A stretch of 50,420 nt of DNA from Candidatus Aminicenantota bacterium (GCA_016931595.1 JAFGEN010000354.1:1-50420), one strand, 5' to 3'; numbered from the stretch's first letter, positions 39,182-48,805 are shown. A program made the numbers and translations. The notes: generated by a model from the sequence alone, not told the origin.

Positions 39182-42151
39182 ATGCTGACGCGCCTCGGCG
39201 TCCGTTTCGTTCTCGCTGCCGTCCTGGCTCTCTTCGGCGCGGCCACCAGCGGAGCCAATCTTCTTTACCTCATCGACGGGATGCTCTGGTCTCTGCTGGC
39301 GGCTTCCTGGTGGTGGTCCGGGCGGAATCTCCGGGGCATTGCAGCGCGGGCCGAATTCCCCGAGCAGGTGTTCCAGGATACGGATTTTCAATTGGCGCTG
39401 TTCCTGAGGAAGGAAACGGGACGGTCGGCCCACTTCCTCACCGTTCGTTCGCCGTCGGGACAGGCGTTTCTCCCCTTCCTGAAAAAAAGCCGGGAGGAGA
39501 AGACGACGATTCCCGCCCGTCTTCCCCGCCGGGGCTTGAACGAAATCGGGGACGTCTGGCTCGAAAGCGACTTTCCCTTCGGCCTGTTCAGTCGGCGGCG
39601 CCGGATCAGCGGCCTTGTCGGACTCGTCTTTCCCCGGGTGTTTGAGATCTACGGCCGCCAGGCTTCCCCCGCGGTCCGGGCCGAGGAGATCTCGCTGCCC
39701 CGGCGTGGCGTGGGTGAGGATTTCTACGGCCTCCGGGAATACGGAAGCGGCGAGGATTCCCGGCTGATCAACTGGAAGCTGACGGCCAAGACCGGAAAAC
39801 CCATCGTCAAGGAATATGCCGAACAAATCGGCAACCGGGTCACGATCTCGGTCGATGACGCCGAGGGACCGGAGGCCGAGCGGCTCATTTCGGAAGCCGC
39901 ATCGCTGGCCAAATACTTTATCGACGCCGGGGCCGATGTCCGGCTCAAGACCCCCGAGGCGACGGTCGTTTTCGGTCACGGACTGATTCATCTCGGTTTG
40001 ATTTTCAAGACCCTGGCCCTGCTCGGCCGGGGAAAGGTCGTCGAGCGATTCGCCCGGCCCCTCCCGAAAATCAAAATCCGGGCGTTCCCGGAGGAGAATC
40101 CCCTTTCCCTCTTCGCCTACCTGACGGCGGCGATCGCCTTCGCCTCGATGTTCCTGATCGAGGAACTCAACCCGCTTCCGCTCCTGGCCTATTTCGCCCT
40201 CTTCCCCCTCAGCCTGCTTTGTGACCGGAACAATCGGTATCCGCTGCCGAGGCTCGCGTTCGACCTCACGGCCGCCGCCTATCTCTTGTTTTTTTTCTTG
40301 TACGACCTGCCCGGGGCCGGTTCGCTTCGGGCCGTCTCCCGTCTGATCCTGTTCATCCTGGCCTACCTCCTGTTGACTCCGAAAACCGGCCGGGCGCCCG
40401 GCCAGCTGTTGACCGCCTCGTTTCTCGTCTTCTTTCTCGCCTCCGGCCAAGCCCTGAGCCTCTGGTATTTTCCGCTCTTCCTGGCCTTCTTTCTGGCCGC
40501 GGGAGCCTGGTTGATCGACCGGCGGGATCCCCGGCCGCGGCCGAGGAAGCCGAACTGGGGGAAAACGCTCATGTCGGTCATGGGAACGGCCGTTGTGCTC
40601 GCGGCCGTGGCCTTCATCTCTCTCCCCCGGCCCTACAGCGTCCGGATGCAGCAAATCCTGGCCTCGACCGGCCTGACCCGTTTCCATCTCTCGATGAGGA
40701 ACTTTTCGGGCCTGACCGAGCGCGTCGAGCTCGGCTATCTCGGACCGATTCACAAAAACACCACCCGGGTCATGCGGGTGACCATCGAGGACGTCACTGG
40801 GGACACCCGGCCCGAAGCCGTCCATGTCCGGGGCACAGCCTTCGACCTGTTCGACGGACACCGTTGGCGAAAGTCCGAAGTCAACTTCAACTACCGTCTA
40901 GCCGGGCGGGAGGTCCAGACGCGACGGTCCCTGGCCTGGCTGAGGAGGGAACAGGGCGTCATCTACAGCCCCGGCCATGACCCGGAAAAACCGTCCCGGG
41001 GCGAGCGATTCGTCATCTACCCCCTGCTGAACACGAATCTCGTCTTCTTCGTCGGAGCCCCGGCGGCGATCGAATCGTCTTTTCGAAGCGCATATTTCGA
41101 CTTCACCGACACGGCCTATTTTCCCGGGGCCTATCTCGAGGGGACTCAATACCGCGTCCTGAGCCAGAACCGGGACCCGGACTTCTCCCGGGCGATCGAA
41201 GACTACGACCGGATTCTCAATGAGTATTATCTTCAGCTTCCGGTCCCCGCGGACGACCGGATCCGGCGCCTGGCCCTGGAATTCGCCGGCCGGGCCGAAA
41301 CTCCCCGGGCAAGGGCTGAAGCTGTCGCGGGCCGCCTTCAGGATGAATATTCCTATTCCCTGGCCACGGCCCACGGCCGCCAGGATATCGGCGGCTTCCT
41401 CTTTGAGTCAAAAGCCGGCAACTGCGAATATTTTGCCTCGGCCATGTGTCTGCTGCTGCGCACGCTCGAGATTCCCACGCGCCTGGTCGTCGGATTCCTG
41501 GGGTCGGAATGGAATGAATACGGAAATTTCTTCGATATCCGTCAGAGCGACTCCCACGCCTGGGTTGAAGTTTACCTGCCGGACTCCGGCTGGACGACGT
41601 TCGACCCGACTCCGCCCGATTTCTCGGCCAAAGGGCCCGCCTCGCTCATCTCCCGCGTCTGGACCGCCCTCGCTCAGCAGTTCGAGGCCCTCCAATTCCG
41701 CTGGTATCGCCATGTCGTCGGATTCGACACCTACACCCAGAGGAATGTCCTCTACAACCTGGTCCGGAAAGTCTCCGACGCGCTGATCCCTCTCATCCTC
41801 GGCCTGGCCGCCCTTGTCCTGGCACTCTTCGTCGTCCTCAAAGCCGGGTCCAGGGGGAAGCTCCCCTCCTGGAAGCCGGCCAGAAAAAAGCCGGATGATT
41901 TTTATGAAACGGTCCTCAACCGTCTCGGCCGGGTCGGTTTTGTCAGAAAGCCGTCGCATACGGCGGCCGAATATGCCGGGAACCTCGCCTCGGCCCATCC
42001 TGAATTGAGCCCGCTCGAGGGGCTGGCCGCCCGTCATTACGAACTCCGCTACGCCGGCCGGGCCCTGGAGGAGGCGGAACAGAGAGACATCGTCCGCATG
42101 TCCAACGAGATTGTCTCGACCGCCCGCCGTATAAAAAAAGAAAAGACTTGA
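39182..42151 (+). CDS. Fusion of DUF58 and TgpA-type transglutaminase
   Basis: The 989-residue product contains two proteins that are normally separate. Residues 1-300 are a DUF58 protein: two N-terminal membrane helices and the hallmark FYGLREYGSGEDSRLINWKL near 180-200, then a von Willebrand A-like region. Residues 310-470 contain a bundle of membrane helices. Residues 480-860 form an exported region with a transglutaminase domain: Cys748 (GNCEYFASAM), His792 (SDSHAWVEVYL) and Asp808 (TFDPTPPD), a complete triad. A final helix (about 866-885) and a DUF4129-like cytoplasmic tail (DDFYETVLNRLGR...KPSHTAAEYA) follow. The role is probably peptide cross-linking or processing in the envelope, powered by the MoxR partner. 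Confidence 0.9.
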   Translation: MLTRLGVRFVLAAVLALFGAATSGANLLYLIDGMLWSLLAASWWWSGRNLRGIAARAEFPEQVFQDTDFQLALFLRKETGRSAHFLTVRSPSGQAFLPFLKKSREEKTTIPARLPRRGLNEIGDVWLESDFPFGLFSRRRRISGLVGLVFPRVFEIYGRQASPAVRAEEISLPRRGVGEDFYGLREYGSGEDSRLINWKLTAKTGKPIVKEYAEQIGNRVTISVDDAEGPEAERLISEAASLAKYFIDAGADVRLKTPEATVVFGHGLIHLGLIFKTLALLGRGKVVERFARPLPKIKIRAFPEENPLSLFAYLTAAIAFASMFLIEELNPLPLLAYFALFPLSLLCDRNNRYPLPRLAFDLTAAAYLLFFFLYDLPGAGSLRAVSRLILFILAYLLLTPKTGRAPGQLLTASFLVFFLASGQALSLWYFPLFLAFFLAAGAWLIDRRDPRPRPRKPNWGKTLMSVMGTAVVLAAVAFISLPRPYSVRMQQILASTGLTRFHLSMRNFSGLTERVELGYLGPIHKNTTRVMRVTIEDVTGDTRPEAVHVRGTAFDLFDGHRWRKSEVNFNYRLAGREVQTRRSLAWLRREQGVIYSPGHDPEKPSRGERFVIYPLLNTNLVFFVGAPAAIESSFRSAYFDFTDTAYFPGAYLEGTQYRVLSQNRDPDFSRAIEDYDRILNEYYLQLPVPADDRIRRLALEFAGRAETPRARAEAVAGRLQDEYSYSLATAHGRQDIGGFLFESKAGNCEYFASAMCLLLRTLEIPTRLVVGFLGSEWNEYGNFFDIRQSDSHAWVEVYLPDSGWTTFDPTPPDFSAKGPASLISRVWTALAQQFEALQFRWYRHVVGFDTYTQRNVLYNLVRKVSDALIPLILGLAALVLALFVVLKAGSRGKLPSWKPARKKPDDFYETVLNRLGRVGFVRKPSHTAAEYAGNLASAHPELSPLEGLAARHYELRYAGRALEEAEQRDIVRMSNEIVSTARRIKKEKT

Positions 42152-42196
42152 TCCGCTTGCAATCCATTGGAGATTTGGATAGTCTTTTCTTCCTTC

Positions 42197-42613
42197 ATGA
42201 AAAGTTTCCGTAAGGAACTCTATTTCGAGGTCCCCAGCCGGCGGGGATTCGTCAACATCACCCCCCGGGTCGAGGCCTGTCTCAGGGAAAGCAAGATCCG
42301 CGAAGGCTTTTGTCTCGTCAACTCGATGCATATCACTTCCTCGGTCTTCATCAACGACGATGAAATCGGCCTCCACCATGATTTTGAGGTCTGGCTGGAG
42401 AAGCTTGCCCCCCACGAACCCGTCGGCGCCTACCGCCACAACGGCTTCGAAGACAACGCCGACGCCCACCTGAAGCGGCAGGTCATGGGACGGGAGGTCG
42501 TTGTCGCCGTCACGGACGGGAAGCTCGATTTCGGAACCTGGGAGCGGATTTTCTACGGAGAGTTCGACGGAAAACGGAAAAAACGCGTCCTGGTCAAAAT
42601 CATCGGAGAATAA
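42197..42613 (+). CDS. YjbQ / UPF0047 family protein
   Basis: The ATG at 42197 gives 138 residues, the family norm; a TTG at 42167 is less likely. The protein has [42 protein letters not shown] (Ser/His-rich core), [61 protein letters not shown], the conserved blocks of UPF0047. The E. coli member has low thiamin-phosphate synthase activity, but the main role is unknown. No ribosome site is visible. It lies 45 bp after the fusion gene and 31 bp before an M20 gene. Confidence 0.9.
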   Translation: MKSFRKELYFEVPSRRGFVNITPRVEACLRESKIREGFCLVNSMHITSSVFINDDEIGLHHDFEVWLEKLAPHEPVGAYRHNGFEDNADAHLKRQVMGREVVVAVTDGKLDFGTWERIFYGEFDGKRKKRVLVKIIGE

Positions 42614-42644
42614 TCGCATTTTTCATCATATACCGGAGGTCATC

Positions 42645-44192
42645 ATGAAACACCGCAACCTGTCGCTGGCTCTTCTTCCCGCCGTTCTCCTCGTCCTCTG
42701 CTCCCTCCCCGCCTCATCGACCGGCCGGAACCCGGCCAAGGCGAAAGTCAAAATCGAGAAGGAAAAGCAAACCGTCCTGGATTGGCTTTCCCGTCCTGAA
42801 ACGGTGACCCGGTTCGGCAATATTTCCGACACCATCTGGGAATATGCCGAGCTCGGTCTCCAGGAATTCCGCTCGTCCAAGCTCCTGGCCGACACCCTCG
42901 AGGAAGCGGGCTTTTCTGTCGAGCGCGGACTGGCGGGCATGCCGACTTGCTTTGTCGGGACTTACGGCTCCGGGAAACCGGTCATCGGCCTGTTGGGCGA
43001 GTTCGACGCCCTGCCCATGCTCTCCCAGAAGGCCAACGTCCCGCGTCAGGACCCGCTCGTTCCGGGCGCACCCGGCCACGGCTGCGGCCATAACTCGATG
43101 GCCACGGCGGCCGTTTCGGCGGCCATCGCCGTCAAGGAAGCGATGGACAAGCACCATCTGTCCGGGACGATCAAAGTCTTCGGCTCGCCGGCCGAGGAGA
43201 TCGTCGCCAGCCGGCCTTACATGGTCCGGGCCGGTTTGTTCGAGGGCGTCGACGCGGTCATCGACAATCACAGCGGCGACGGCCTGAGCACGGGCTACGG
43301 CCGGAACGGCAATGCGCTGTTCTCGGCCATCTTTTCCTTCAAGGGCAAGACCTCCCACGGGGCCTCGGCCTGGTCGGGCCGGAGCGCCCTGGACGCCGTC
43401 GAAATCATGAACGTCGCGACCAACTACCTCCGGGAGCACCTTCCCATCTCCCATCGGATGCATTACATCGTTTTCGAGGGAGGGGAAGCGCCCAACGTCG
43501 TCCCGGACAAGGCCAGCGTTTGGTACTATGTCCGTAACACCGATGCGCTCCTCATGGACATGTACGAACGGGTCGTGAACTGCGCCAAGGCCGCGGCCCT
43601 GGCCACGGGGACGGAGCTCCTCCCCATCCGGGTCATCAGCGCCATCCATCAAAGCCACCTCAACAAAGGGATGGCCGAGCTCCTCCAGAAAAACATCGAG
43701 ATCGTCGGAATGCCGGCCTGGTCGGAGGAGGAAATCGGTTTCGCCAAGGCCCTCCAGAAAGAGCTCAAAGCCGAGGAAACCGGCATGCCCGCCGAAGTCG
43801 GCAAGCTCCGCGAACCGCGCGGAGACCAGACCGGCGGCGGCTCCACGGACGTCGGGGAGGTGACCCTGGTCGCCCCCACAGCCTCTGTCTATTTCCCCGG
43901 ACGCGTGCCGGGCTCGATCGCCCACCATTGGTCGGCCGTCGCCTGCACCGTTGGAACGGCCATGCACAAGGGCCTCAACGCCGGGGCCAAAGTCATCGCC
44001 GCCTCGGCGGTCGACCTTCTGACAAAACCGGCGGAGCTGAAAAAAATCAGGGAGGAGTTCGAGGCCTACATCGCCAAGAATCCGTACAAGCCCTTCCTCC
44101 CGGCCGACGCGGTCCCGCCCCTGGACCTCAACGAAGCCCTGATGAACAAATTCCGGCCGCTCATGGACAAAGCCGCGGAAATCAAAAAATAG
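42645..44192 (+). CDS. Exported M20 family amidohydrolase (AbgB-like)
   Basis: The ATG at 42645 follows CGGAGG. A signal peptide covers about 1-25 (LALLPAVLLVLCSLPASS). The 515-residue product has M20 zinc ligands: GHGCGHN near 145-151, PAEE near 184-187, and a late HHWSA region. The small dimerisation domain (FSFKGKTSHGASAWSGRSALDAV) is intact. The closest named relatives I recognise are AbgB-type p-aminobenzoyl-glutamate hydrolases and indole-acetyl-amino-acid hydrolases, so it should cleave an N-acyl amino acid. Export is unusual for AbgB and hints at a periplasmic peptide or amide substrate. Confidence 0.88.
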   Translation: MKHRNLSLALLPAVLLVLCSLPASSTGRNPAKAKVKIEKEKQTVLDWLSRPETVTRFGNISDTIWEYAELGLQEFRSSKLLADTLEEAGFSVERGLAGMPTCFVGTYGSGKPVIGLLGEFDALPMLSQKANVPRQDPLVPGAPGHGCGHNSMATAAVSAAIAVKEAMDKHHLSGTIKVFGSPAEEIVASRPYMVRAGLFEGVDAVIDNHSGDGLSTGYGRNGNALFSAIFSFKGKTSHGASAWSGRSALDAVEIMNVATNYLREHLPISHRMHYIVFEGGEAPNVVPDKASVWYYVRNTDALLMDMYERVVNCAKAAALATGTELLPIRVISAIHQSHLNKGMAELLQKNIEIVGMPAWSEEEIGFAKALQKELKAEETGMPAEVGKLREPRGDQTGGGSTDVGEVTLVAPTASVYFPGRVPGSIAHHWSAVACTVGTAMHKGLNAGAKVIAASAVDLLTKPAELKKIREEFEAYIAKNPYKPFLPADAVPPLDLNEALMNKFRPLMDKAAEIKK

Positions 44193-44253
44193 CTAGGGCG
44201 CGTCTGGAGAGAGGCTTTTCGGCTATTGGGAATTACACCGAGATCTGCGGCGT

Positions 44254-45459
44254 TCAGCCCTCTTTCCCCACCACGTCCTTGCGAAGGGCGCTGTTGCCCC
44301 CCTCGTTGGTGAATCGGACGAAGGGCCGGGAACGGTCGAGAAGATAGCGATACGTGACGTGGGTTTTCTTGTGGATGCCGCCGATCTGCTCGTAGATCTT
44401 CCGCATCCGGGGGTTGTAATCCCCCACCCATGACAGCTCGATTTCCTTGTAGTGCGGCCGGGATTGGACGGCCCGGACGAAATGGAGGAACAGCGGCCCG
44501 ATGACGCTGGAGTTCTGAAACTCAGGGACGACCCCGGCCAGGAGGACGCGGTTCCGGGTAATCGTTTTCCCTTTGACCATCCGGAGAAACGTGAGCGTCT
44601 GCCACCAGTGCAGGCGGCCGTTGAACTTGGCCAGGACCTGGTTGATGTCCGGGAAGGTGACGACAACGCCGATCGGCTGTTCGTCCTTGTAGGCGAACCA
44701 GACAAAATCCTCGACGATGATCGGCTCCGCCGCCTTGATGATCCGTCCGATTTCAGCGGCCGAGACCGGCTGGTAGTCTTCCATGTAATCAGCCCAGGTC
44801 CGGTTCAGGATCTCGACCAGGTCGGCGATGAAGCGGGTCGAATGTTTTTTATCGTAGGGGCGAAAGGCATACGTCCCTTTCTTGATGATATGCTCGGCGA
44901 ATTTGACCATTCGCTCGGGAAACGGCTCGGCCAGGTCCTTGTGGTAGGAAAACTGGCGGAAATACTCCTGGAAGCCGTATCCTTCCAGGAGCGTCCTGTA
45001 ATAGGGCTTGTTGTAGGGCATCCCATAGCCCTGGGGCATGAATCCTTCGACCAGGACGCCCCAGTTGCTGAAATTGGCCCCGAAATTGACGCTGGCGTCG
45101 ATCGCCTGGACCCCGCGGGCGGCCAGCCAATCCCGGGCCGCATCGAGCATCAAGGCGGCCGCGGCCGGGTCGTCCGGGCATTCGAAAAAGCCGACGCCCC
45201 CCTCGGCCGGGTTCTTCCTCTTCACTTTTTCAAAATCGACGAAAGCGCCGATTCGTCCCACGGCCCGCCCGCCTCCGTCCCGCAGGACCCAGCGGACCGC
45301 CTCGCCGTGGTCGAACGAGGCGTTTTTCTTCGGGTCGAAGACCGCCTCAACCTCCATGTCCAGGGGCGCGATCCAGTTCGGGTCGCCGGCGTAAATCGAC
45401 CTGGCGACGTCGTGGAAGACGCGGGTTCCGATCGCGGCGGAGATTTCCTGAAGCGTCAT
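44254..45459 (-). CDS. GNAT-like N-acetyltransferase
   Basis: From the ATG at 45459, ten bases after GGAGG, the product has 401 residues. It has an N-terminal domain containing FDHGEAVRWVLRDGGGRAVGRIGAF and GFFECPDDPAAAALMLDAARDWLAARG, which resemble a GNAT fold, and a second C-terminal GNAT-like half (VVTFPDINQVLAK, LAGVVPEFQNSSVIGPLFL, YNPRMRKIYEQIGG). This two-part layout is seen in YghO-like proteins of unknown substrate. An upstream frame to 45525 would overlap the TPM gene and lacks a ribosome site. It is the last gene of a minus-strand run with two TPM genes and lemA. Confidence 0.75.
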   Translation of the reverse strand: MTLQEISAAIGTRVFHDVARSIYAGDPNWIAPLDMEVEAVFDPKKNASFDHGEAVRWVLRDGGGRAVGRIGAFVDFEKVKRKNPAEGGVGFFECPDDPAAAALMLDAARDWLAARGVQAIDASVNFGANFSNWGVLVEGFMPQGYGMPYNKPYYRTLLEGYGFQEYFRQFSYHKDLAEPFPERMVKFAEHIIKKGTYAFRPYDKKHSTRFIADLVEILNRTWADYMEDYQPVSAAEIGRIIKAAEPIIVEDFVWFAYKDEQPIGVVVTFPDINQVLAKFNGRLHWWQTLTFLRMVKGKTITRNRVLLAGVVPEFQNSSVIGPLFLHFVRAVQSRPHYKEIELSWVGDYNPRMRKIYEQIGGIHKKTHVTYRYLLDRSRPFVRFTNEGGNSALRKDVVGKEG

Positions 45460-45466
45460 CGGGCCT

Positions 45467-45919
45467 TTACCTCCGTCCATAGTCGATCTCGTCGGGCAGC
45501 TCGTTTCTGTCGGTTGCGCGGTCATGGGGGAAATGGGCGGCCAGGCGCTCTCCGGCCGTCCGGATGCCCTCGATCAATCCATCGGTGAACTCCCCATTCC
45601 GGAAACGCCGGGAAAGCGCCGAAGCCGTCTCCGTCCAGAAATCCGGTCCGACCCGGGCATGAATGCCTTCGTCGCCCAGAATGACGAATTTTCGGCGCGA
45701 GGGAACGATATAGAAGAGGATCCCGTTGCGATCTTTGGTCGCGTCCATCTTGAGGCGATGGAAGGCCCTCTCCGCCGTGGGTCGGACGGGACCCCAGAAA
45801 AAGCGGGATATGGAAACACGGATCTCCCCGGATGTCCGATATTCCGCCTCTGCGATCGCTTCCAGAACGCGGGCCTCATCGATCCTGACAAGCCAGTGTG
45901 GGCGAAACCTGATCGCCAT
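45467..45919 (-). CDS. TPM domain protein without signal peptide
   Basis: The ATG at 45919 follows AAGGAGG and yields 150 residues. The protein has the TPM-type fold: RVLEAIAEAEYRTSGEIRVSIS, KMDATKDRNGILFYIVPSRRKFVILGDEGIHARVG, and an amphipathic end. TPM domains occur in Psb32/TLP18.3 (phosphatase-like) and MOLO-1. Unlike its neighbour, it has no export signal, so it is probably cytoplasmic. Genes for two TPM proteins and LemA in one run are common in diverse bacteria. Twelve bases separate it from the upstream TPM gene. Confidence 0.88.
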   Translation of the reverse strand: MAIRFRPHWLVRIDEARVLEAIAEAEYRTSGEIRVSISRFFWGPVRPTAERAFHRLKMDATKDRNGILFYIVPSRRKFVILGDEGIHARVGPDFWTETASALSRRFRNGEFTDGLIEGIRTAGERLAAHFPHDRATDRNELPDEIDYGRR

Positions 45920-45930
45920 GTCCGCCTCCT

Positions 45931-46683
45931 TCACCATCCCCCGGAGGCGCCGCCGCCTCCGGAGCGCCCGCCGCCGCCGCGGAATCCCCCGCCTCCCCCT
46001 CCGCTTCCACGGCCTCCGGAAAGAAGGCTGAACAGAAGCCAGAGAGCCAGACGGGGATTGGTTATGAAGAGAATCAGAAAGATGACCCCGCCGATAATGA
46101 GAAAAATCGGAGGGATTTCATCCCGACCGCCGTCCCGGTCCCGGAGGGGTCGTTCGCCATCAGAAGCGGGCTTGCCCTCGATCGTCTCCAGGAGGGAAAC
46201 GACCGCATCCCGGACGGCCGCATCCGCTTCTCCCCGCTGAATCCCGGCGGCGAGGACATCCCGGATCAGCCGGCCGGCGATGGAGTCGGTGACGACCCCT
46301 TCCAGGCCGTAGCCGACCTCGATCCGGATCTTGCGGTCGTCTGAGAAAATGAAAAGAACCAGACCATCCTCCAGCCCTTTCCGGCCGACCTTCCAGGCGG
46401 CAAAGGCACGGGCGGCGAAATCTTCCAGGGGGATGTCCCCGGTCGTCCGGGAGATGTACAGGATGACCTGGTGTCCCGTCCGTCGCTCGAATCCTTCCAG
46501 CCGCGAATCGATATCGGCCCTCGTTGCGGGGGAGATGAAGCCGGCCAGGTCGGTCGCCCATCGGTCCGGAGCGGGGGGAATCCCCGTCGCCTGGACGGCG
46601 GCCGAGGCGAGGACGCAGGCCAGAAAAAAACCCGTCGCCGAAAAGAGCCCGCACGGCATCCGCGGGCCGAAGGGCCGCCTCAT
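45931..46683 (-). CDS. Exported TPM domain protein with glycine-rich tail
   Basis: This 250-residue protein has a signal peptide (about 10-32), then a TPM domain (WATDLAGFISPATRADIDSRLEGFERRTGHQVILYISRTTG ... LEDGLVLFIFSDDRKIRIEVGYGLEG), a membrane helix near 193-212 and a Gly/Ser/Arg-rich C-terminus ending SGGGGASGGW. This is the YgcG-like plan: the TPM domain lies outside the membrane. It is transcribed with lemA, as in many bacteria where the pair is associated with envelope stress. It follows the lemA stop by 22 bp. Confidence 0.9.
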   Translation of the reverse strand: MRRPFGPRMPCGLFSATGFFLACVLASAAVQATGIPPAPDRWATDLAGFISPATRADIDSRLEGFERRTGHQVILYISRTTGDIPLEDFAARAFAAWKVGRKGLEDGLVLFIFSDDRKIRIEVGYGLEGVVTDSIAGRLIRDVLAAGIQRGEADAAVRDAVVSLLETIEGKPASDGERPLRDRDGGRDEIPPIFLIIGGVIFLILFITNPRLALWLLFSLLSGGRGSGGGGGGFRGGGGRSGGGGASGGW

Positions 46684-46705
46684 CGTCTTAGACCGGATCG
46701 ACTGC

Positions 46706-47353
46706 TCAGTCGAACTTTACCGCCGGGGCTTTGTCCGCCCCGGGCTGGGACTTGAAGTAAGACTTCTCGGCAAACCGGTTGCCGAAGAATCCGGCAAGGA
46801 GGACCGTGGGGAAGCTCATCCGCTTGGTATTGAAGGCCTGGGCCGATTCGTTGAAAACACGACGCTCCTGGGTGATCCGGTTCTCCGTCCCCTCGAGCTG
46901 GTCCTGGAGCATTTTAAAGTTTTCCGTGGCCTTGAGCTCGGGATAGTTTTCGACGGCCACCAGGAGCCGGGACAAGGCCGAACCCAGTTCGCCCTGAGCC
47001 TGTTCAAACCGGGCGAACGCCTCGGGGTCGTTGACCACATCGGCCCCGACCTGGATCTGTCCGACCTTGGCCCTGGCCTCGGTGACGGCCGTGTAGGTTT
47101 CCCTCTCGAAGCTGGCCGCGCCCTTGACCGTTTCGACCAGGTTCGGCACGAGGTCGGCCCGCCGCTGATAGACGTTCTCGACCTGGCCCCACTTGGCCCT
47201 CACATCCTGGTCGAGCTTGTTGAGGCTGTTATAGGCCCCGATGCCCCACAAGGCCAGGATGACGACGATGACAACGAGGATTCCCAGGCCGCCGAGCAGG
47301 CCGAACCGCCGCTTGGGGGCCGCCGCGGGAATTTGAGGCGTTCCATTGGTCAT
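46706..47353 (-). CDS. lemA: LemA family protein
   Basis: The 215-residue product has one N-terminal membrane helix (about 15-33, GLLGGLGILVVIVVILAL), the conserved YNSLNKLDQDVRAKWGQVENVYQRRADLVPNLVETVKG, then a four-helix bundle with ENYPELKATENFKMLQDQLEGTENRI and RMSFPTVLLAGFFG. LemA proteins are membrane-anchored bundles of unknown biochemical role. The TPM genes downstream are the usual partners. The promoter TTGAAT-N17-TACAAT (47432-47404) lies about 50 bp before the start, with GGGAGAG as ribosome site. Confidence 0.95.
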   Translation of the reverse strand: MTNGTPQIPAAAPKRRFGLLGGLGILVVIVVILALWGIGAYNSLNKLDQDVRAKWGQVENVYQRRADLVPNLVETVKGAASFERETYTAVTEARAKVGQIQVGADVVNDPEAFARFEQAQGELGSALSRLLVAVENYPELKATENFKMLQDQLEGTENRITQERRVFNESAQAFNTKRMSFPTVLLAGFFGNRFAEKSYFKSQPGADKAPAVKFD

Positions 47354-47403
47354 GGTTGTTCTCTCCCTTCAGGAAAATATACGATGGTCGACGGGCACGG
47401 TTT

Positions 47404-47432
47404 ATTGTATCGGGTCGCGGCGCGGGATTCAA
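47404..47432 (-). promoter_or_regulatory. Promoter of the lemA run
   Basis: On the minus strand TTGAAT (47432-47427), 17 nt, TACAAT (47409-47404). Confidence 0.6.
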
Positions 47433-47466
47433 CCCGCTTCGCCGCCTGAAGCATGGGCAGTCCGGG

Positions 47467-48747
47467 TCAGACGACCGTTCCAGACGGCAGAACGGCGTTT
47501 TTCGGAACGACAATGATCCCGTCGACGAGGCAGACATCCTCGCCGATGCGGTCGCGGACGCCGGCGGCGTTGATCAGCTTGACTCCGTCGCCGATTCGGG
47601 CGTTCTTGTCGATGATCGCGTTGCGGATTTCGCAGTTGCGGCCCACGCCGACGGCCGGAAGGCCCCGGGCGGCCGAACTCCGGAGGTCTTCGGCCGATTC
47701 ATAGAAATCCGCGCCCATCATCACTGTCCGGAGCAGCTGGGTCCCCTCTCCGATCCGCGACCGGATCCCGATAATCGACTGCCGGATATAGGCCCGGTTG
47801 ATAATGCTTCCCTCGCAGAGGATGGACTCGTGGACGTCGGCGTCGAGAATCTTGGACCCGGGCAGGAAGCGGGGCAGACTGAAGACGGGCTTGTCCTCGT
47901 CGTAGAAGTTGAACCGCGGCAGAGGATGGGTCAGGCCGATATTGGCCTCGAAAAAGTTCGGGATCGTCCCGATATCCTCCCAGTAGCCGTCGAAGAAATG
48001 GGCGAACACCCTCTTGTCCTGGATGGCCCGGGGGATGATCTGCCGGCCGAAATCCTCGTCCGTTGTGCTTTCCAGGACATCCTTCAGGACCTTCCAGTTG
48101 AACAGGTAGATGCCCATCGAGGCGGTGTGGGCCCGGCCGCGGGCGTCGACGCCGTTGGCCTCAAAAACCTCCGGGTCGACGGCCATCCCGTCGATCGCGG
48201 CGTCGTCCTTGGGCTTTTCCTTGAATTCGACGATCCGGTTGCTCGCGTCGACTTTCAGGACACCCAGGCTGGGAACATCCTTGCGCGCGGCTGGAACGAC
48301 CGATATCGTGATGTCCGCGCCGGCTTTCTCGTGGGCCTCGACGAATTTCCGGTAATCCATCCGGTAGAGGTGGTCGCCCGACAGGATCAGGATGAGATCG
48401 CCCGAGCCCTCGATAGTCGAGAGGTTGTGACGGACGGCATCGGCCGTTCCCTGGAACCAGCCCCGGTTCTCCAGCGTCTGCTTGGCCGCCAGGATGGTGA
48501 TGTAGTCCTTGTGGAACTGGTCGAACCGGTAGGACGTGAAGATATGGCGATGGATGGATTCGCTGGCGAATTGGGTCAGGATGAAGATCCGGCGGTATCC
48601 GGAATGGATGCAATTGGAAATGGGAATGTCGATCAGGCGGAATCGCCCCCCGATCGGAACGGCCGGTTTGCTCCGGATCTTGGTCAAGGGATACAGGCGG
48701 CTCCCCTGTCCGCCGGCCAGGATGAGTGTTGAGACGCGGGCGGCCAT
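47467..48747 (-). CDS. glgC: Glucose-1-phosphate adenylyltransferase
   Basis: GlgC makes ADP-glucose from glucose-1-phosphate and ATP, the committed step of glycogen synthesis. The 426-residue product has the nucleotide-binding LILAGGQGSRLYPLT, the substrate segments GTADAVRHN and LSGDHLYRMDY, FKEKPKDD, and a C-terminal left-handed beta-helix (SIINRAYIRQSIIGIRSRIGEG, RNAIIDKNARIGDGV). The length is typical. No other glycogen gene is in the window. A TATAAT (48773-48768) lies 21 bp before the ATG. A six-hairpin glycosidase and a PilZ protein are the neighbours. Confidence 0.96.
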   Translation of the reverse strand: MAARVSTLILAGGQGSRLYPLTKIRSKPAVPIGGRFRLIDIPISNCIHSGYRRIFILTQFASESIHRHIFTSYRFDQFHKDYITILAAKQTLENRGWFQGTADAVRHNLSTIEGSGDLILILSGDHLYRMDYRKFVEAHEKAGADITISVVPAARKDVPSLGVLKVDASNRIVEFKEKPKDDAAIDGMAVDPEVFEANGVDARGRAHTASMGIYLFNWKVLKDVLESTTDEDFGRQIIPRAIQDKRVFAHFFDGYWEDIGTIPNFFEANIGLTHPLPRFNFYDEDKPVFSLPRFLPGSKILDADVHESILCEGSIINRAYIRQSIIGIRSRIGEGTQLLRTVMMGADFYESAEDLRSSAARGLPAVGVGRNCEIRNAIIDKNARIGDGVKLINAAGVRDRIGEDVCLVDGIIVVPKNAVLPSGTVV

Positions 48748-48767
48748 GCGCTCCTCCCTTCCCGCCC

Positions 48768-48773
48768 ATTATA
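48768..48773 (-). promoter_or_regulatory. glgC -10 box
   Basis: Perfect TATAAT on the minus strand, 20 bp before the start codon. The -35 is weak. Confidence 0.4.
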
Positions 48774-48805
48774 TGCGAAATCGCCGGCAAAGGACATGGC
48801 CGGGC

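Noticed and set aside
37718-40861. A 1047-codon minus-strand frame
   Set aside because: It is antisense to moxR and the DUF58 fusion, and its last part is out of frame with the DUF6599 gene. It is rich in Glu, Gly, Arg and Asp with no domain.
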